From: Serratia rhizosphaerae
GTDB taxonomy: Bacteria; Pseudomonadota; Gammaproteobacteria; Enterobacterales; Enterobacteriaceae
Assembly (NCBI RefSeq): GCF_009817885.1
Contig: NZ_CP041764.1
Coordinates: 2,418,001-2,482,000, forward strand
Length of the DNA stretch: 64,000 nt
Direction of reading: 5' to 3'
Numbering within the stretch: position 1 is the first letter of the stretch; each line of letters begins with the position of its first letter. This document shows positions 51,660-60,314 of this stretch, in pieces. The position numbers were made by a program, and so were the translations under genes. The notes under the pieces are model-generated. The model did no database searches. It was not told the DNA's origin and saw only the letters and a program-made list of their open reading frames with translations.

Positions 51660-52504
51660 ACGAACGTCTGGTGATTACCCCGTTAGGGCCGTATATCGGC
51701 GCGCTGGTGGAAAATGTGCAGCTGGCGCGGCCGCTGGGTGACGGACAGTTTGAGCAGCTGTATCACGCGCTGCTGAAACATCAGGTGCTGTTTTTCCGCA
51801 ATCAGCCGATTACGCCGCTGCAGCAGCGCGATTTGGCGGGACGCTTCGGCGACCTGCATATTCATCCGGTGTATCCGCACGCCAGCGACGTGGAGGAAAT
51901 TATCGTGCTGGATACTCACGATAATAATCCGCCGGACAACGATAACTGGCACACCGATGTCACCTTTATCGAAAATCCGCCGCTGGGAGCGATCCTGGCG
52001 GCGAAAACGCTGCCGGCCACCGGCGGCGATACCCTGTGGGCCAGCGGCATTGCCGCCTATGAGGCGCTGTCGGCACCGTTCAAGCAACTGCTGAGCGGTC
52101 TGCAGGCGGAGCACGACTTCACCAAGTCATTCCCGGAATATAAACATCGCGGCAGCGAGGAGGAACACCAGCGCTGGCGACAGGCGGTGCAGAAAAATCC
52201 GCCGCTGCTGCATCCGGTGATCCGTACCCACCCGGTAAGCGGCCGGCAGGCGCTGTTCGTCAATGAAGGCTTTACCACGCGGATTGTCGATGTGTCGCCG
52301 AAAGAGAGCGAGGCGCTGCTGGGCTTCCTGTTTGCCCATATCACCAAACCGGAGTTCCAGGTGCGCTGGCGCTGGCAGGAAAATGATATTGCCATCTGGG
52401 ACAACCGCGTGACGCAGCATTACGCCAACGCGGATTATTTGCCGCAGCGCCGCATTATGCACCGGGCGACGATGTTGGGTGATAAGCCGTTTTACCGCGC
52501 CTGA
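51656..52504 (+). CDS. tauD: Taurine dioxygenase (2-oxoglutarate dependent)
   Basis: Releases sulfite from taurine using Fe(II), O2 and 2-oxoglutarate. The 282-residue protein has the iron ligands His99 and Asp101 in WHTDVTF and the distal His in TQHYANADY near 255, the same numbering as E. coli TauD, plus the 2-oxoglutarate-binding Arg in HRATMLG. Length matches E. coli (283). The ATG overlaps the tauC stop. It ends three bases before the convergent nrtR gene, without room for a terminator. Confidence 0.96.
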   Translation: MNERLVITPLGPYIGALVENVQLARPLGDGQFEQLYHALLKHQVLFFRNQPITPLQQRDLAGRFGDLHIHPVYPHASDVEEIIVLDTHDNNPPDNDNWHTDVTFIENPPLGAILAAKTLPATGGDTLWASGIAAYEALSAPFKQLLSGLQAEHDFTKSFPEYKHRGSEEEHQRWRQAVQKNPPLLHPVIRTHPVSGRQALFVNEGFTTRIVDVSPKESEALLGFLFAHITKPEFQVRWRWQENDIAIWDNRVTQHYANADYLPQRRIMHRATMLGDKPFYRA

Positions 52505-52507
52505 CGG

Positions 52508-53227
52508 TTAATCCACCATCAGATTGCGGGAAAAATTGTGCATATCGACCCCCGCCTTTTTACGATACAGGCGCGCCTTGCGCGCGCCTGTCGCCATCAT
52601 CTTGCCGGTATCCTCAAACATCTCCGCGGCGTCAAAGCGCCGCATCAGGCTCTTGCGCTGTACCGGCTGCGCCAAAATGATTTCCATCACTTCCTGTAAT
52701 TGCGACAGCGTAAACTCCGCCGGCAGGCAGTAGACCGGCAGCATGGAGTAGGCGGTTTTCTGGCGCAGGCGCTGCAGCGCCGCATCGATAATCGCCAGAT
52801 GGTCGAACGCCAGCGTCTGTTTACGCAGCGTTGTCAGCGGCAGCCAGGCGGCGTCATCCACGTCGGCAATATGGGCCTGGCAGTCGGCGTGGGCGATCAG
52901 GGCAAAATAGACCGTGGTCAGGCTCCAGCCGCGCGGGTCGCGCCCAGGGCCGGAAAAGCTCTCCAACTGCGCCAGATACGGCGGGGCGACGCCGGTTTTC
53001 TCCATCAGTTTGCGCTGGGCGGTGGCGCCGGTGGAAGCATCGCGCTGCAGATCGATAAAACCGCCCGGCAATCCCCATAATCCCTGATACGGGTGGTTGG
53101 CGCGTTTGACCATCAGGACGCACAGCTCTCCCTGATGAACGGTAAACAGCACGCTGTCCACTGTAACAATCGGGGAAGGGAAACGGCTGGCGTCGTAGTG
53201 TTGCAGATAGTCGGTTTCCGTGGACAT
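52508..53227 (-). CDS. nrtR: NrtR-type Nudix-related regulator of NAD metabolism
   Basis: NrtR proteins repress NAD-synthesis genes and respond to ADP-ribose. The 239-residue protein has an N-terminal Nudix-like domain and a C-terminal winged helix (FTLSQLQEVMEIILAQPVQRKSL). The Nudix box is eroded: the RExxEE core reads RKLMEK and an earlier Glu is Arg, so hydrolysis is probably lost, as expected for a sensor. It is divergent from the PRPP-synthetase-like gene and nadV, the classical NrtR neighbourhood. Two matching inverted repeats lie between. It resembles NudE-type hydrolases only in fold. Confidence 0.9.
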   Translation of the reverse strand: MSTETDYLQHYDASRFPSPIVTVDSVLFTVHQGELCVLMVKRANHPYQGLWGLPGGFIDLQRDASTGATAQRKLMEKTGVAPPYLAQLESFSGPGRDPRGWSLTTVYFALIAHADCQAHIADVDDAAWLPLTTLRKQTLAFDHLAIIDAALQRLRQKTAYSMLPVYCLPAEFTLSQLQEVMEIILAQPVQRKSLMRRFDAAEMFEDTGKMMATGARKARLYRKKAGVDMHNFSRNLMVD

Positions 53228-53368
53228 TGCGCGGGGTCTCGCTGAAAGGGTCTTTGGGACACTATAGCGAGCGCGCCGGTGTTCAGCAAGCGGGGCTGTT
53301 TCGTTTCTTTTTATTATCAGTTGGTTATATTTTTATCTCTGCGTAGGCGGATTTTTTACTTGCCAATT

Positions 53369-53385
53369 ATTGTCCCTTAGACAAT
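53369..53385. promoter_or_regulatory. Candidate NrtR operator 1
   Basis: ATTGTC-N5-GACAAT is a perfect 6+6 inverted repeat between nrtR and the PRPP-synthetase-like gene. A second TGTC-N5-GACA lies 23 bp away, about two helical turns. A TATAAT on the minus strand at 53384-53389 abuts it, so binding would occlude the nrtR promoter. Confidence 0.6.
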
Positions 53386-53393
53386 TATATAAA

Positions 53394-53406
53394 TGTCTTA
53401 CAGACA
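53394..53406. promoter_or_regulatory. Candidate NrtR operator 2
   Basis: TGTC-TTACA-GACA repeats the half-sites and 5-base spacer of the first site, centred 23 bp from it and 28 bases before the PRPP-synthetase-like start codon. Same-face placement suggests cooperative binding. Confidence 0.55.
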
Positions 53407-53433
53407 CTAATTGTTGAATCACGGGAGGCGGGC

Positions 53434-54294
53434 ATGCATACAACACTGCAGTTATTTCTGGATGGAGAGGAAGTTCAGGTCATCAGCGGTCAGTTTCCTG
53501 ATGGCGCCGTGTATGCCCGCTTCGCCGTGCCGGCGGCGGCGGGCGTCGCGCAAATGCGTATCCGGGCCGCCGCGATGCGCAGCATGGATGATTTTATGGC
53601 GCTGGCGCAGTTGGTGGATGCGGTGCGTCACCACTACCCCATCCGCGAGAGCCTGCTTGAGCTGCCTTATCTGCCGTTCGCCCGTCAGGATCGCCATATG
53701 GGCGCCGGCGACAGCTTTGCGCTGAAGGTGTTCGGCCAACTGCTGAATACGCTGAAGTTTGATCGGGTGACGGTGCTGGACCCGCACAGCGACGTGGCGG
53801 CGGCGGCGATTGACCGTTTCCACGCGGTTGCTCAGCAGCACTGTATGCAGCACAGCGCCAGGCTGACGCAGCTGCTGTCGCAGCAGGTTTTACTGCCTAT
53901 CGCGCCGGACGCCGGGGCGCTGAAAAAAATCCACGCCGTTGCAGAACATTTTGCGCTTAACGAGTACGGCATCATGACCAAACACCGTGACGTGCAGAGC
54001 GGCCAACTGACCGGGTTTGCGCTGCTGGCCGGTGACGTGCGCGGCAGAGACGTGCTGATCGTGGACGATTTGTGCGATGCCGGCGGCACCTTCATCGGCG
54101 CGGCGCAGGTGCTGCGCCAGCACGGCGCGCGCGGCGTCAGCCTGTACGTCACGCACGGCATCTTTTCCAAAGGCGTTGAGCATCTGCTGGCTCAGGGCAT
54201 CGACAACATTTATACCACCACCTCATATGCGCCGGCGGATCTCGCCGGAGCCCGCGTTGAACTGATTGATATTGCGCGTATCTACGCCCATTAA
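53434..54294 (+). CDS. Divergent ribose-phosphate pyrophosphokinase (PRPP synthetase-like)
   Basis: A 286-residue PRPP-synthetase-like protein, shorter than housekeeping Prs (about 315). It keeps LPFARQDRHMGAGDSFALK (flexible-loop region), the metal His in VLDPHSDV and the PRPP loop VLIVDDLCDAGGTF. It differs from housekeeping enzymes at VDLH (LDPH), KRR (KHR in MTKHRDV) and DDMIDTGG (DDLCDAGG). It stands directly before nadV and would supply PRPP for nicotinamide salvage. GGGAGGCGG precedes the ATG. Paralogues of this kind are known in NadV loci, but activity is inferred. Confidence 0.9.
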   Translation: MHTTLQLFLDGEEVQVISGQFPDGAVYARFAVPAAAGVAQMRIRAAAMRSMDDFMALAQLVDAVRHHYPIRESLLELPYLPFARQDRHMGAGDSFALKVFGQLLNTLKFDRVTVLDPHSDVAAAAIDRFHAVAQQHCMQHSARLTQLLSQQVLLPIAPDAGALKKIHAVAEHFALNEYGIMTKHRDVQSGQLTGFALLAGDVRGRDVLIVDDLCDAGGTFIGAAQVLRQHGARGVSLYVTHGIFSKGVEHLLAQGIDNIYTTTSYAPADLAGARVELIDIARIYAH

Positions 54295-54304
54295 GGAGAG
54301 CATC

Positions 54305-55801
54305 ATGCTGACTAACCCTATTCTGGCGATTGACGGGTATAAAGTCTCCCACCGTGAGCAGTACCCGCAGGGGACGACGCGGGTCTATTCCAACTTTACG
54401 CCGCGCAGCGATCGTTTCTTCAGTTCTCCGCTGCCTGACGGGCAACTGGTATTCTTTGGCCTGCAGGGATTCCTGCAGTGGTTTATGGTGGATTTGTTCA
54501 ACCAGCAGTTTTTCGCCCAGCCGGAAGAGCAGGTGGTCGGGGAATATAAAGCGCTGATGGACAGTTACATCGGCCAGGATCGGGTGTCCGTCGAGCATAT
54601 CCGTGCGCTGCATCGGTTGGGCTATCTGCCGCTGCATATCAAAGGGCTGGATGAAGGCAGCAAGGTCAATATGAAGGTGCCGGTGCTGACCATCACCAAC
54701 ACGCGGGATGAGTTCTTCTGGCTGGTGAACTACCTGGAGACGGTCATTTCCGCAGAGCTGTGGAAGTCCTCCACCAACGCCACCATCGCCCATCACTACC
54801 GCAAAATTTGCCAGATGTGGGCGGCGCGCACCTGTGACGATACGGCGCACCTGGATTTCCAGTGCCACGACTTCTCATTCCGCGGCATGTCGGGCATGCA
54901 TGATGTGGCGCAGGCCGGCGCCGGCCATCTGCTCAGTTTTAAAGGCACCGACAATATCCCGTCCATTCTGTACGCGCAGCGCTACTATCCGACCGCTGCC
55001 GACTACTTTGTGGCCGGTAGCATCCCGGCGACCGAGCACAGCGTGATGTGCATGGGGGAGCAGGATGCGGAGATTGAAACCTTCCGCCGCCTGATTGAGG
55101 ATCTGTATCCGCAGGGGCTGGTGTCCATCGTGTCGGATACCTGGGATTACTGGCGGGTGCTGACCGAATTCACCCGCGAGCTGAAAGCAAAAATCATGGC
55201 GCGCGACGGCCGGGTGGTGTTTCGTCCGGACAGCGGCGACCCGGTCGCCATCCTGTGCGGCAGCGGTGCGGATGACGATCGCCGCCCGACGCGCAGCGCG
55301 GAAGAAAAAGGCTCGGTGGAAGTGCTGTGGGAGATTTTTGGCGGTACGGTAAACAGCAAGGGTTACAAGGTGCTGGATCCTCACGTCGGGCTGATTTACG
55401 GCGACTCCATTACGCTGGATCGCGCGCAAGAAATTCTGCGCCGTCTGGAGGCGAAAGGGTTCGCCAGTTCCAACGTGGTGTTTGGCGTGGGTTCTTTTAC
55501 CTATCAATACCATACCCGCGACACCTTCGGCTTTGCGATGAAGGCGACCTATGGCGAGGTGCAGGGCGTCGGCCGGCCGATTTTCAAGCAGCCGAAAACC
55601 GACGGCGGTTTAAAGCAGTCGGCGCGCGGCCTGCTGCGGGTGATCAGGGATGAGCATGGCGACTACCAACTGCGGGATAACCAAAGCTGGCAACAGGAGC
55701 AGCAGGGGGAACTGAAAACCCGTTTCCTGGACGGTAAGCTGTTCCATCAGGAATCGTTGGAACAAATCCGCCAGCGGCTGAGTGCGACGCCGGCGGAGTG
55801 A
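54305..55801 (+). CDS. nadV: Nicotinamide phosphoribosyltransferase NadV
   Basis: Makes nicotinamide mononucleotide from nicotinamide and PRPP, allowing NAD recycling without deamidation. The 498-residue protein is a NAMPT-type enzyme: DGYKVSHREQYPQGT at the N terminus, HDFSFRGMSGMHDVA near 200, FRPDSGDPVAIL near 308 and GDSITLDRAQEIL near 375 carry ribose-phosphate contacts. The PncB paralogue is shorter (about 400) and lacks this spacing. AAGGAG precedes the ATG. It lies ten bases after the PRPP-synthetase-like gene, in one operon under probable NrtR control. Confidence 0.95.
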   Translation: MLTNPILAIDGYKVSHREQYPQGTTRVYSNFTPRSDRFFSSPLPDGQLVFFGLQGFLQWFMVDLFNQQFFAQPEEQVVGEYKALMDSYIGQDRVSVEHIRALHRLGYLPLHIKGLDEGSKVNMKVPVLTITNTRDEFFWLVNYLETVISAELWKSSTNATIAHHYRKICQMWAARTCDDTAHLDFQCHDFSFRGMSGMHDVAQAGAGHLLSFKGTDNIPSILYAQRYYPTAADYFVAGSIPATEHSVMCMGEQDAEIETFRRLIEDLYPQGLVSIVSDTWDYWRVLTEFTRELKAKIMARDGRVVFRPDSGDPVAILCGSGADDDRRPTRSAEEKGSVEVLWEIFGGTVNSKGYKVLDPHVGLIYGDSITLDRAQEILRRLEAKGFASSNVVFGVGSFTYQYHTRDTFGFAMKATYGEVQGVGRPIFKQPKTDGGLKQSARGLLRVIRDEHGDYQLRDNQSWQQEQQGELKTRFLDGKLFHQESLEQIRQRLSATPAE

Positions 55802-55808
55802 TATTACG

Positions 55809-55835
55809 GCGCTCCCCGCCCGGGCGGGGCAGCGC
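55809..55835. terminator. Hairpin terminator between nadV and yheS
   Basis: GCGCTCCCCGCC pairs with GGCGGGG-C-AGCGC with one bulged C. It fits exactly between the two convergent stop codons. No long T-run follows in either direction, so the strong GC stem must do most of the work. Confidence 0.6.
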
Positions 55836-57755
55836 TTAACTTTCGGTGTCGAACGCCTGAGTCAGCTGCTCCAGCTGCTCCTGCGCCTCCAGCCAGGTCA
55901 TCTCCGTCTCTTCCAACGCGGATTTGGCCTGGCTTTGCCGTTGCAGGCAGTCGGTCAGTTCGGCCTTGCGGCTGATGTCATACAGCGCGGAATCCGCCAG
56001 TTGTTCTTCCACCTGCGCCAGCTCGGCGCCCAGAGTTTCCATCTGCTGTTCCAGTTTGGCGATCTGCTTGCGCAGCGGCTGGGTTTGCGTGCGGAACTCG
56101 GCGGCGCGGCGTTTCTGATCCTTACGCGCCTGCGCGCTGTTGCCGCTGTCCTGCTTCGGTGCGGCGTCCTGCTGCGCCTGCTGTTTTTGCAGGTCGCTGA
56201 GCCACTGCTGGTAATCCTCCAGATCGCCGGCGAACGGTTCAACCTGGCCGTCGTGCACCAGATACAGATCGTCGGTGGTTGAGCGCAGCAGGTGACGGTC
56301 GTGCGATACCACCACCAATGCGCCTTCGAAGTCGATCAGCGCTTCGGTCAGCGCCTGGCGCATATCCAGATCCAGGTGGTTGGTCGGTTCATCGAGCAGC
56401 AGCAGGTTAGGGCGCTGCCAGACAATCAGCGCCAGCACCAGGCGGGCCTTTTCCCCGCCGGAGAAACGACCGGTTGCCTCGCTCACCTTGTCGCCCTGGA
56501 AGCCGAAGCCGCCGAGGTAGTCGCGCAGCTGCTGTTCCAGTACGCGTGGCGCAATGCGGCTCAGGTGCTGCAGCGGCGATTCGTCGGCACGCAGGAATTC
56601 CAGCTGATGCTGGGCGAAGTAGCCCAGCTTGATGCCTTTCGCCAGGCCGATTTCGCCGCTGAGCGGCGCCAGTTCGTCGGCCAGCAGTTTAATCAGGGTG
56701 GATTTCCCGGCGCCGTTGCGCCCCAGCAGGCCGATGCGCGAACCGGGCACCAGATTGAGTTTGATCGACTGCAGGATCACCTTATCGCCATAGCCGGCGC
56801 TGACTTTTTCCATCCGCAGCAGCGGGTTGGGCAGGCTTTCCGGCTGGCGGAAGCTGAAGCTGAACGGGTTGTCGACGTGCGCCGGCGCGATCAGCTCCAT
56901 GCGTTCGAGCATCTTGATACGGCTCTGCGCCTGCTTGGCTTTGGTGGCCTTGGCGCGGAACCGTTCGATATAGCTCTGCAGATGCGCCACCTTTTCCTGC
57001 TGCGTCTGGTACAGCGACTGCTGCTGCGCCAGCTTGGTGGCGCGCTGACGTTCGAACGAGGAGTAGTTGCCGGTGTACTCGTTGATGGTCTGCTGTTCGA
57101 TGTGCAGGATTTTATCGACGATCGGATCGAGGAAGTCGCGGTCGTGAGAAATCAGCACCAGCGTGCCGGGGTAGCTTTTCAGCCAGCGCTCCAGCCAGAT
57201 GACCGCGTCCAGATCCAGGTGGTTGGTTGGTTCATCGAGCAGCAGCAGGTCGGAACGGCACAGCAGCGCCTGCGCCAGGTTGAGGCGCATGCGCCAGCCG
57301 CCGGAGAAAGCGCGCACCGGGCTTTGCAGTTGCTCGTTGGAAAAGCCGAGGCCGTGCAGCAGGCTGGCGGCGCGGGCGCGGATGGTCCAGGCGTCGATGG
57401 CGTCCAGCTTGCCGTGCAGCGTGGCGATGGCGTTGCCGTCGTTACGCTCGTTGGCCAGCTGCAAGTCTGCTTCCAACTGGCGGAATTCGCGGTCGCCGTC
57501 GATCACATACTCCAGCGCCGGCGTATCCAGCGCCGGCGTTTCCTGGTTCACCCAGGCCAGCGCCCAACCGCCGGGGAAGGTGTAGCTGCCGCCGTCGGCG
57601 GAGAGTTCGCCCTTCAGCAGCGACAACAGGGTGGACTTGCCGCAGCCGTTTTTGCCCACCAGGCCCACTTTCTGCCCGGGGTTAACCGTTGCCGTCGCGT
57701 TGTCCAGCAAGACGCGGGTGCCGCGTCGGATTTGTAACGATGAGAATACAATCAT
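55836..57755 (-). CDS. yheS: ABC-F ATPase YheS
   Basis: A 639-residue ABC-F protein with two ATPase domains, no membrane segments, and a role on the ribosome in translation. Walker A motifs are GLVGKNGCGKST near 34 and GLLGRNGAGKST near 345; the signatures are FSGGWRMRL and FSGGEKARL, each followed by LLLLDEPTNHLDL. The linker (RATKLAQQQSLYQTQQEKVAH) reaches toward the P-site. The C terminus is a coiled coil. The start MIVFSSLQIRRGTRVL matches E. coli YheS (637). It has been moved 8.4 kb from yheT by the inserted block. Confidence 0.95.
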   Translation of the reverse strand: MIVFSSLQIRRGTRVLLDNATATVNPGQKVGLVGKNGCGKSTLLSLLKGELSADGGSYTFPGGWALAWVNQETPALDTPALEYVIDGDREFRQLEADLQLANERNDGNAIATLHGKLDAIDAWTIRARAASLLHGLGFSNEQLQSPVRAFSGGWRMRLNLAQALLCRSDLLLLDEPTNHLDLDAVIWLERWLKSYPGTLVLISHDRDFLDPIVDKILHIEQQTINEYTGNYSSFERQRATKLAQQQSLYQTQQEKVAHLQSYIERFRAKATKAKQAQSRIKMLERMELIAPAHVDNPFSFSFRQPESLPNPLLRMEKVSAGYGDKVILQSIKLNLVPGSRIGLLGRNGAGKSTLIKLLADELAPLSGEIGLAKGIKLGYFAQHQLEFLRADESPLQHLSRIAPRVLEQQLRDYLGGFGFQGDKVSEATGRFSGGEKARLVLALIVWQRPNLLLLDEPTNHLDLDMRQALTEALIDFEGALVVVSHDRHLLRSTTDDLYLVHDGQVEPFAGDLEDYQQWLSDLQKQQAQQDAAPKQDSGNSAQARKDQKRRAAEFRTQTQPLRKQIAKLEQQMETLGAELAQVEEQLADSALYDISRKAELTDCLQRQSQAKSALEETEMTWLEAQEQLEQLTQAFDTES

Positions 57756-57939
57756 AAAGCGCCGTTCTCTGTGTAGTCCCTTTACTTCGAATGATTGCCG
57801 CATCGATGCGACTCGAATAATGTAGGAGATATGTTAAATTATCATCAGGGTAACAGACCGCAGCGAGCGTGCTGTTTTAAACTATGCGCAGCATGGTAAC
57901 GGAAAACCGTTGCTCTGACGACGCTATTGGAGGGGAACG

Positions 57940-58491
57940 ATGTTGCAGCCGGCCAAGGTTTTGCTGCTGTATGCCCATCCGGAATCTCATGACTCGGTGG
58001 CTAACCGGGTTTTGCTCAGGCCGGCGCAGCAGATGGATAACGTCACCGTACATGATTTGTACGCGCACTACCCCGACTTCTTTATTGATATTCATCATGA
58101 GCAGCAGCTGCTGCGTGAACACCAGATCATTGTTTTCCAACACCCTTTATACACCTACAGCTGTCCGGCACTGCTGAAGGAGTGGCTGGACCGGGTGCTG
58201 TCGCGCGGTTTCGCCAGCGGCGTGGGAGGCAACGCGCTGGCGGGTAAGTACTGGCGCTCGGTGATCACCACCGGTGAACCGGAAGGGGCGTATCGTCTGG
58301 GCGGCTACAACCGTTACCCGATCGAAGATATTTTACGTCCCTTCGAGCTGACCGCTGCGATGTGTCATATGCACTGGCTGACGCCGATCGTCGTTTACTG
58401 GGCGCGCCGGCAAAAGCCGGAGGTGCTGGCCAGCCATGCCGCCGCCTACGGTGAGTGGCTGCGTAACCCTTTGCCGCAACGGAGGCCCTGA
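57940..58491 (+). CDS. kefG: KefB accessory quinone oxidoreductase KefG
   Basis: A 183-residue flavodoxin-like NAD(P)H quinone reductase needed for full KefB activity. FMN-binding features are LLYAHPESHDSVANRVLL at the N terminus, QHPLYTYSCPALLKEWLDRVL near 65-85, and TTGEPEGAY near 110. GGAGGGG precedes the ATG. It ends two bases before kefB, the conserved pair. Confidence 0.95.
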   Translation: MLQPAKVLLLYAHPESHDSVANRVLLRPAQQMDNVTVHDLYAHYPDFFIDIHHEQQLLREHQIIVFQHPLYTYSCPALLKEWLDRVLSRGFASGVGGNALAGKYWRSVITTGEPEGAYRLGGYNRYPIEDILRPFELTAAMCHMHWLTPIVVYWARRQKPEVLASHAAAYGEWLRNPLPQRRP

Positions 58492-58493
58492 TC

Positions 58494-60299
58494 ATGGAAG
58501 GTTCCGCATTACTGACAGCCGGGCTGCTGTTTCTGTTCGCCGCGGTGGTAACGGTGCCGATCGCCCGCCGTCTGGGGATTGGCGCGGTGCTGGGCTATCT
58601 GATTGCCGGTATCGCCATCGGCCCCTGGGGGCTGGGCTTTATCCGCGACGTCGACGAGATTCTGCACTTCTCTGAGCTGGGCGTGGTATTCCTGATGTTT
58701 ATCATCGGTCTGGAACTGAACCCGTCCAAACTGTGGGCGCTGCGGCGCTCGATTTTCGGCGTGGGCGCCGGCCAGGTGGCGATCAGCGCCGCCATTTTGG
58801 GATCGCTGCTGTACTTCAGCCACTTCGCCTGGCAGGCGGCAGTGATCGGCGGCATCGGCCTGGCGATGTCTTCAACGGCGATGGCGCTGCAGCTGATGCG
58901 TGAAAAGGGCATGAATCGCCATGAAGGCGGCCAACTGGGTTTTTCGGTGCTGCTGTTCCAGGATATGGCGGTGATCCCGGCGCTGGCGCTGATCCCTATT
59001 CTGGCAGGCGGCAGCGGCAGCGACGACTGGGCCAGAATCGCTATCAAGGTGGCGGCGTTCGGCGGGATGCTGCTGGGCGGTCGTTATCTGCTGCGGCCGC
59101 TGTTCCGCTATATTGCGGCCTCCGGCGTGCGGGAAATCTTTACCGCCGCCGCCCTGCTGGTGGTGTTGGGGGCGGCGCTGTTCATGGATGCGCTGGGGCT
59201 GTCGATGGCGCTCGGCACCTTTATCGCCGGCGTGCTGCTGGCGGAAAGTGAATATCGCCATGAGCTGGAGATCGCCATCGAGCCGTTTAAAGGGCTGCTG
59301 CTGGGGCTGTTCTTTATTTCCGTCGGCATGGCGTTGAATATCGGCGTACTCTATACCCATCTGGTTGAGGTGATTGTCGGCGTGCTGCTGCTGGTGGCGG
59401 TGAAATACGGCGTGCTGTACGCGCTTGCGCGCATCTTTGGCCTGCGCCGTTCGGTGCGGCTGCAGTTTTCCGGCGTGCTGAGTCAGGGCGGCGAATTTGC
59501 GTTCGTGCTGTTTTCGGCGGCGGCGACGCAAAAGGTGCTGCAGAGCGACCAACTGGCGCTGTTGCTGGTGATCGTCACGCTGTCGATGATGACTACGCCG
59601 CTGCTGATGCAGGCTATCGACCGTATTTTGGCCCGCCGCTATAACGCCCGTGACGACGTTGAGGAGACGCCGTACGTCGAAGATGATGAACCGCAGGTGA
59701 TTATCGCCGGATTCGGACGCTTTGGGCAGGTAATCGGCCGCCTGCTGATGGCCAATAAAATGCGGATTACCGTGCTGGAGCGTGATGTCAGCGCCGTTAG
59801 CATGCTGCGCCGCTATGGCTACAAAGTGTATTTCGGTGACGCCACCGAGCTGGAGCTGCTGCGCGCCGCCGGCGCGGAGAAGGCGAAATCGATCGTCATC
59901 GCCTGCAGCGATCCGGAAGATACCTTGGCGATTGTGCATCTTTGTCAGCAGCACTTTCCTAACCTGTCGATACTGGCGCGCGCCCGTGGCCGCGTGGAGG
60001 CGCATGAGCTGCTGCAGGCCGGCGTGCAGTATTTCAGCCGCGAGACCTTCTCCAGCGCCCTGGAGCTGGGGCGAAAAACGCTGATGACGCTGGGAATGCA
60101 CCCACATCAGGCGTTTCGCGCCCAGCAGCACTTCCGCCGGCTGGATATGCGTATGCTGCGCGAATTGATGCCGCCGCATCAGGGGGATGTGACGCAGATT
60201 TCCCGCATGAAAGAGGCGCGGCGCGAGCTGGAAGAGCTGTTCCACCGTGAGATGCAAAAAGAGAGCCGCCAGTTTGACGGCTGGGATGAATATGAATAA
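58494..60299 (+). CDS. kefB: Glutathione-regulated potassium/proton antiporter KefB
   Basis: KefB expels K+ in exchange for H+ when glutathione adducts form, acidifying the cytoplasm to protect from electrophiles. The 601-residue CPA2 protein has about 12-13 membrane segments (HSQGGEFAFVLF-like motif in LSQGGEFAFVLF near 328). A cytoplasmic KTN domain with the NAD site VIIAGFGRFGQVIGRLL begins near 402 and binds glutathione and nucleotide. Length equals E. coli KefB (601). GAGG precedes the ATG. It is followed by yheV after 15 bases. Confidence 0.95.
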   Translation: MEGSALLTAGLLFLFAAVVTVPIARRLGIGAVLGYLIAGIAIGPWGLGFIRDVDEILHFSELGVVFLMFIIGLELNPSKLWALRRSIFGVGAGQVAISAAILGSLLYFSHFAWQAAVIGGIGLAMSSTAMALQLMREKGMNRHEGGQLGFSVLLFQDMAVIPALALIPILAGGSGSDDWARIAIKVAAFGGMLLGGRYLLRPLFRYIAASGVREIFTAAALLVVLGAALFMDALGLSMALGTFIAGVLLAESEYRHELEIAIEPFKGLLLGLFFISVGMALNIGVLYTHLVEVIVGVLLLVAVKYGVLYALARIFGLRRSVRLQFSGVLSQGGEFAFVLFSAAATQKVLQSDQLALLLVIVTLSMMTTPLLMQAIDRILARRYNARDDVEETPYVEDDEPQVIIAGFGRFGQVIGRLLMANKMRITVLERDVSAVSMLRRYGYKVYFGDATELELLRAAGAEKAKSIVIACSDPEDTLAIVHLCQQHFPNLSILARARGRVEAHELLQAGVQYFSRETFSSALELGRKTLMTLGMHPHQAFRAQQHFRRLDMRMLRELMPPHQGDVTQISRMKEARRELEELFHREMQKESRQFDGWDEYE

Positions 60300-60314
60300 G
60301 TGGGAGCAATAAGC

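Noticed and set aside
56292..57737. Long open frame antisense to yheS
   Set aside because: Mirror of the ABC-F coding sequence; no recognisable motif or ribosome site.
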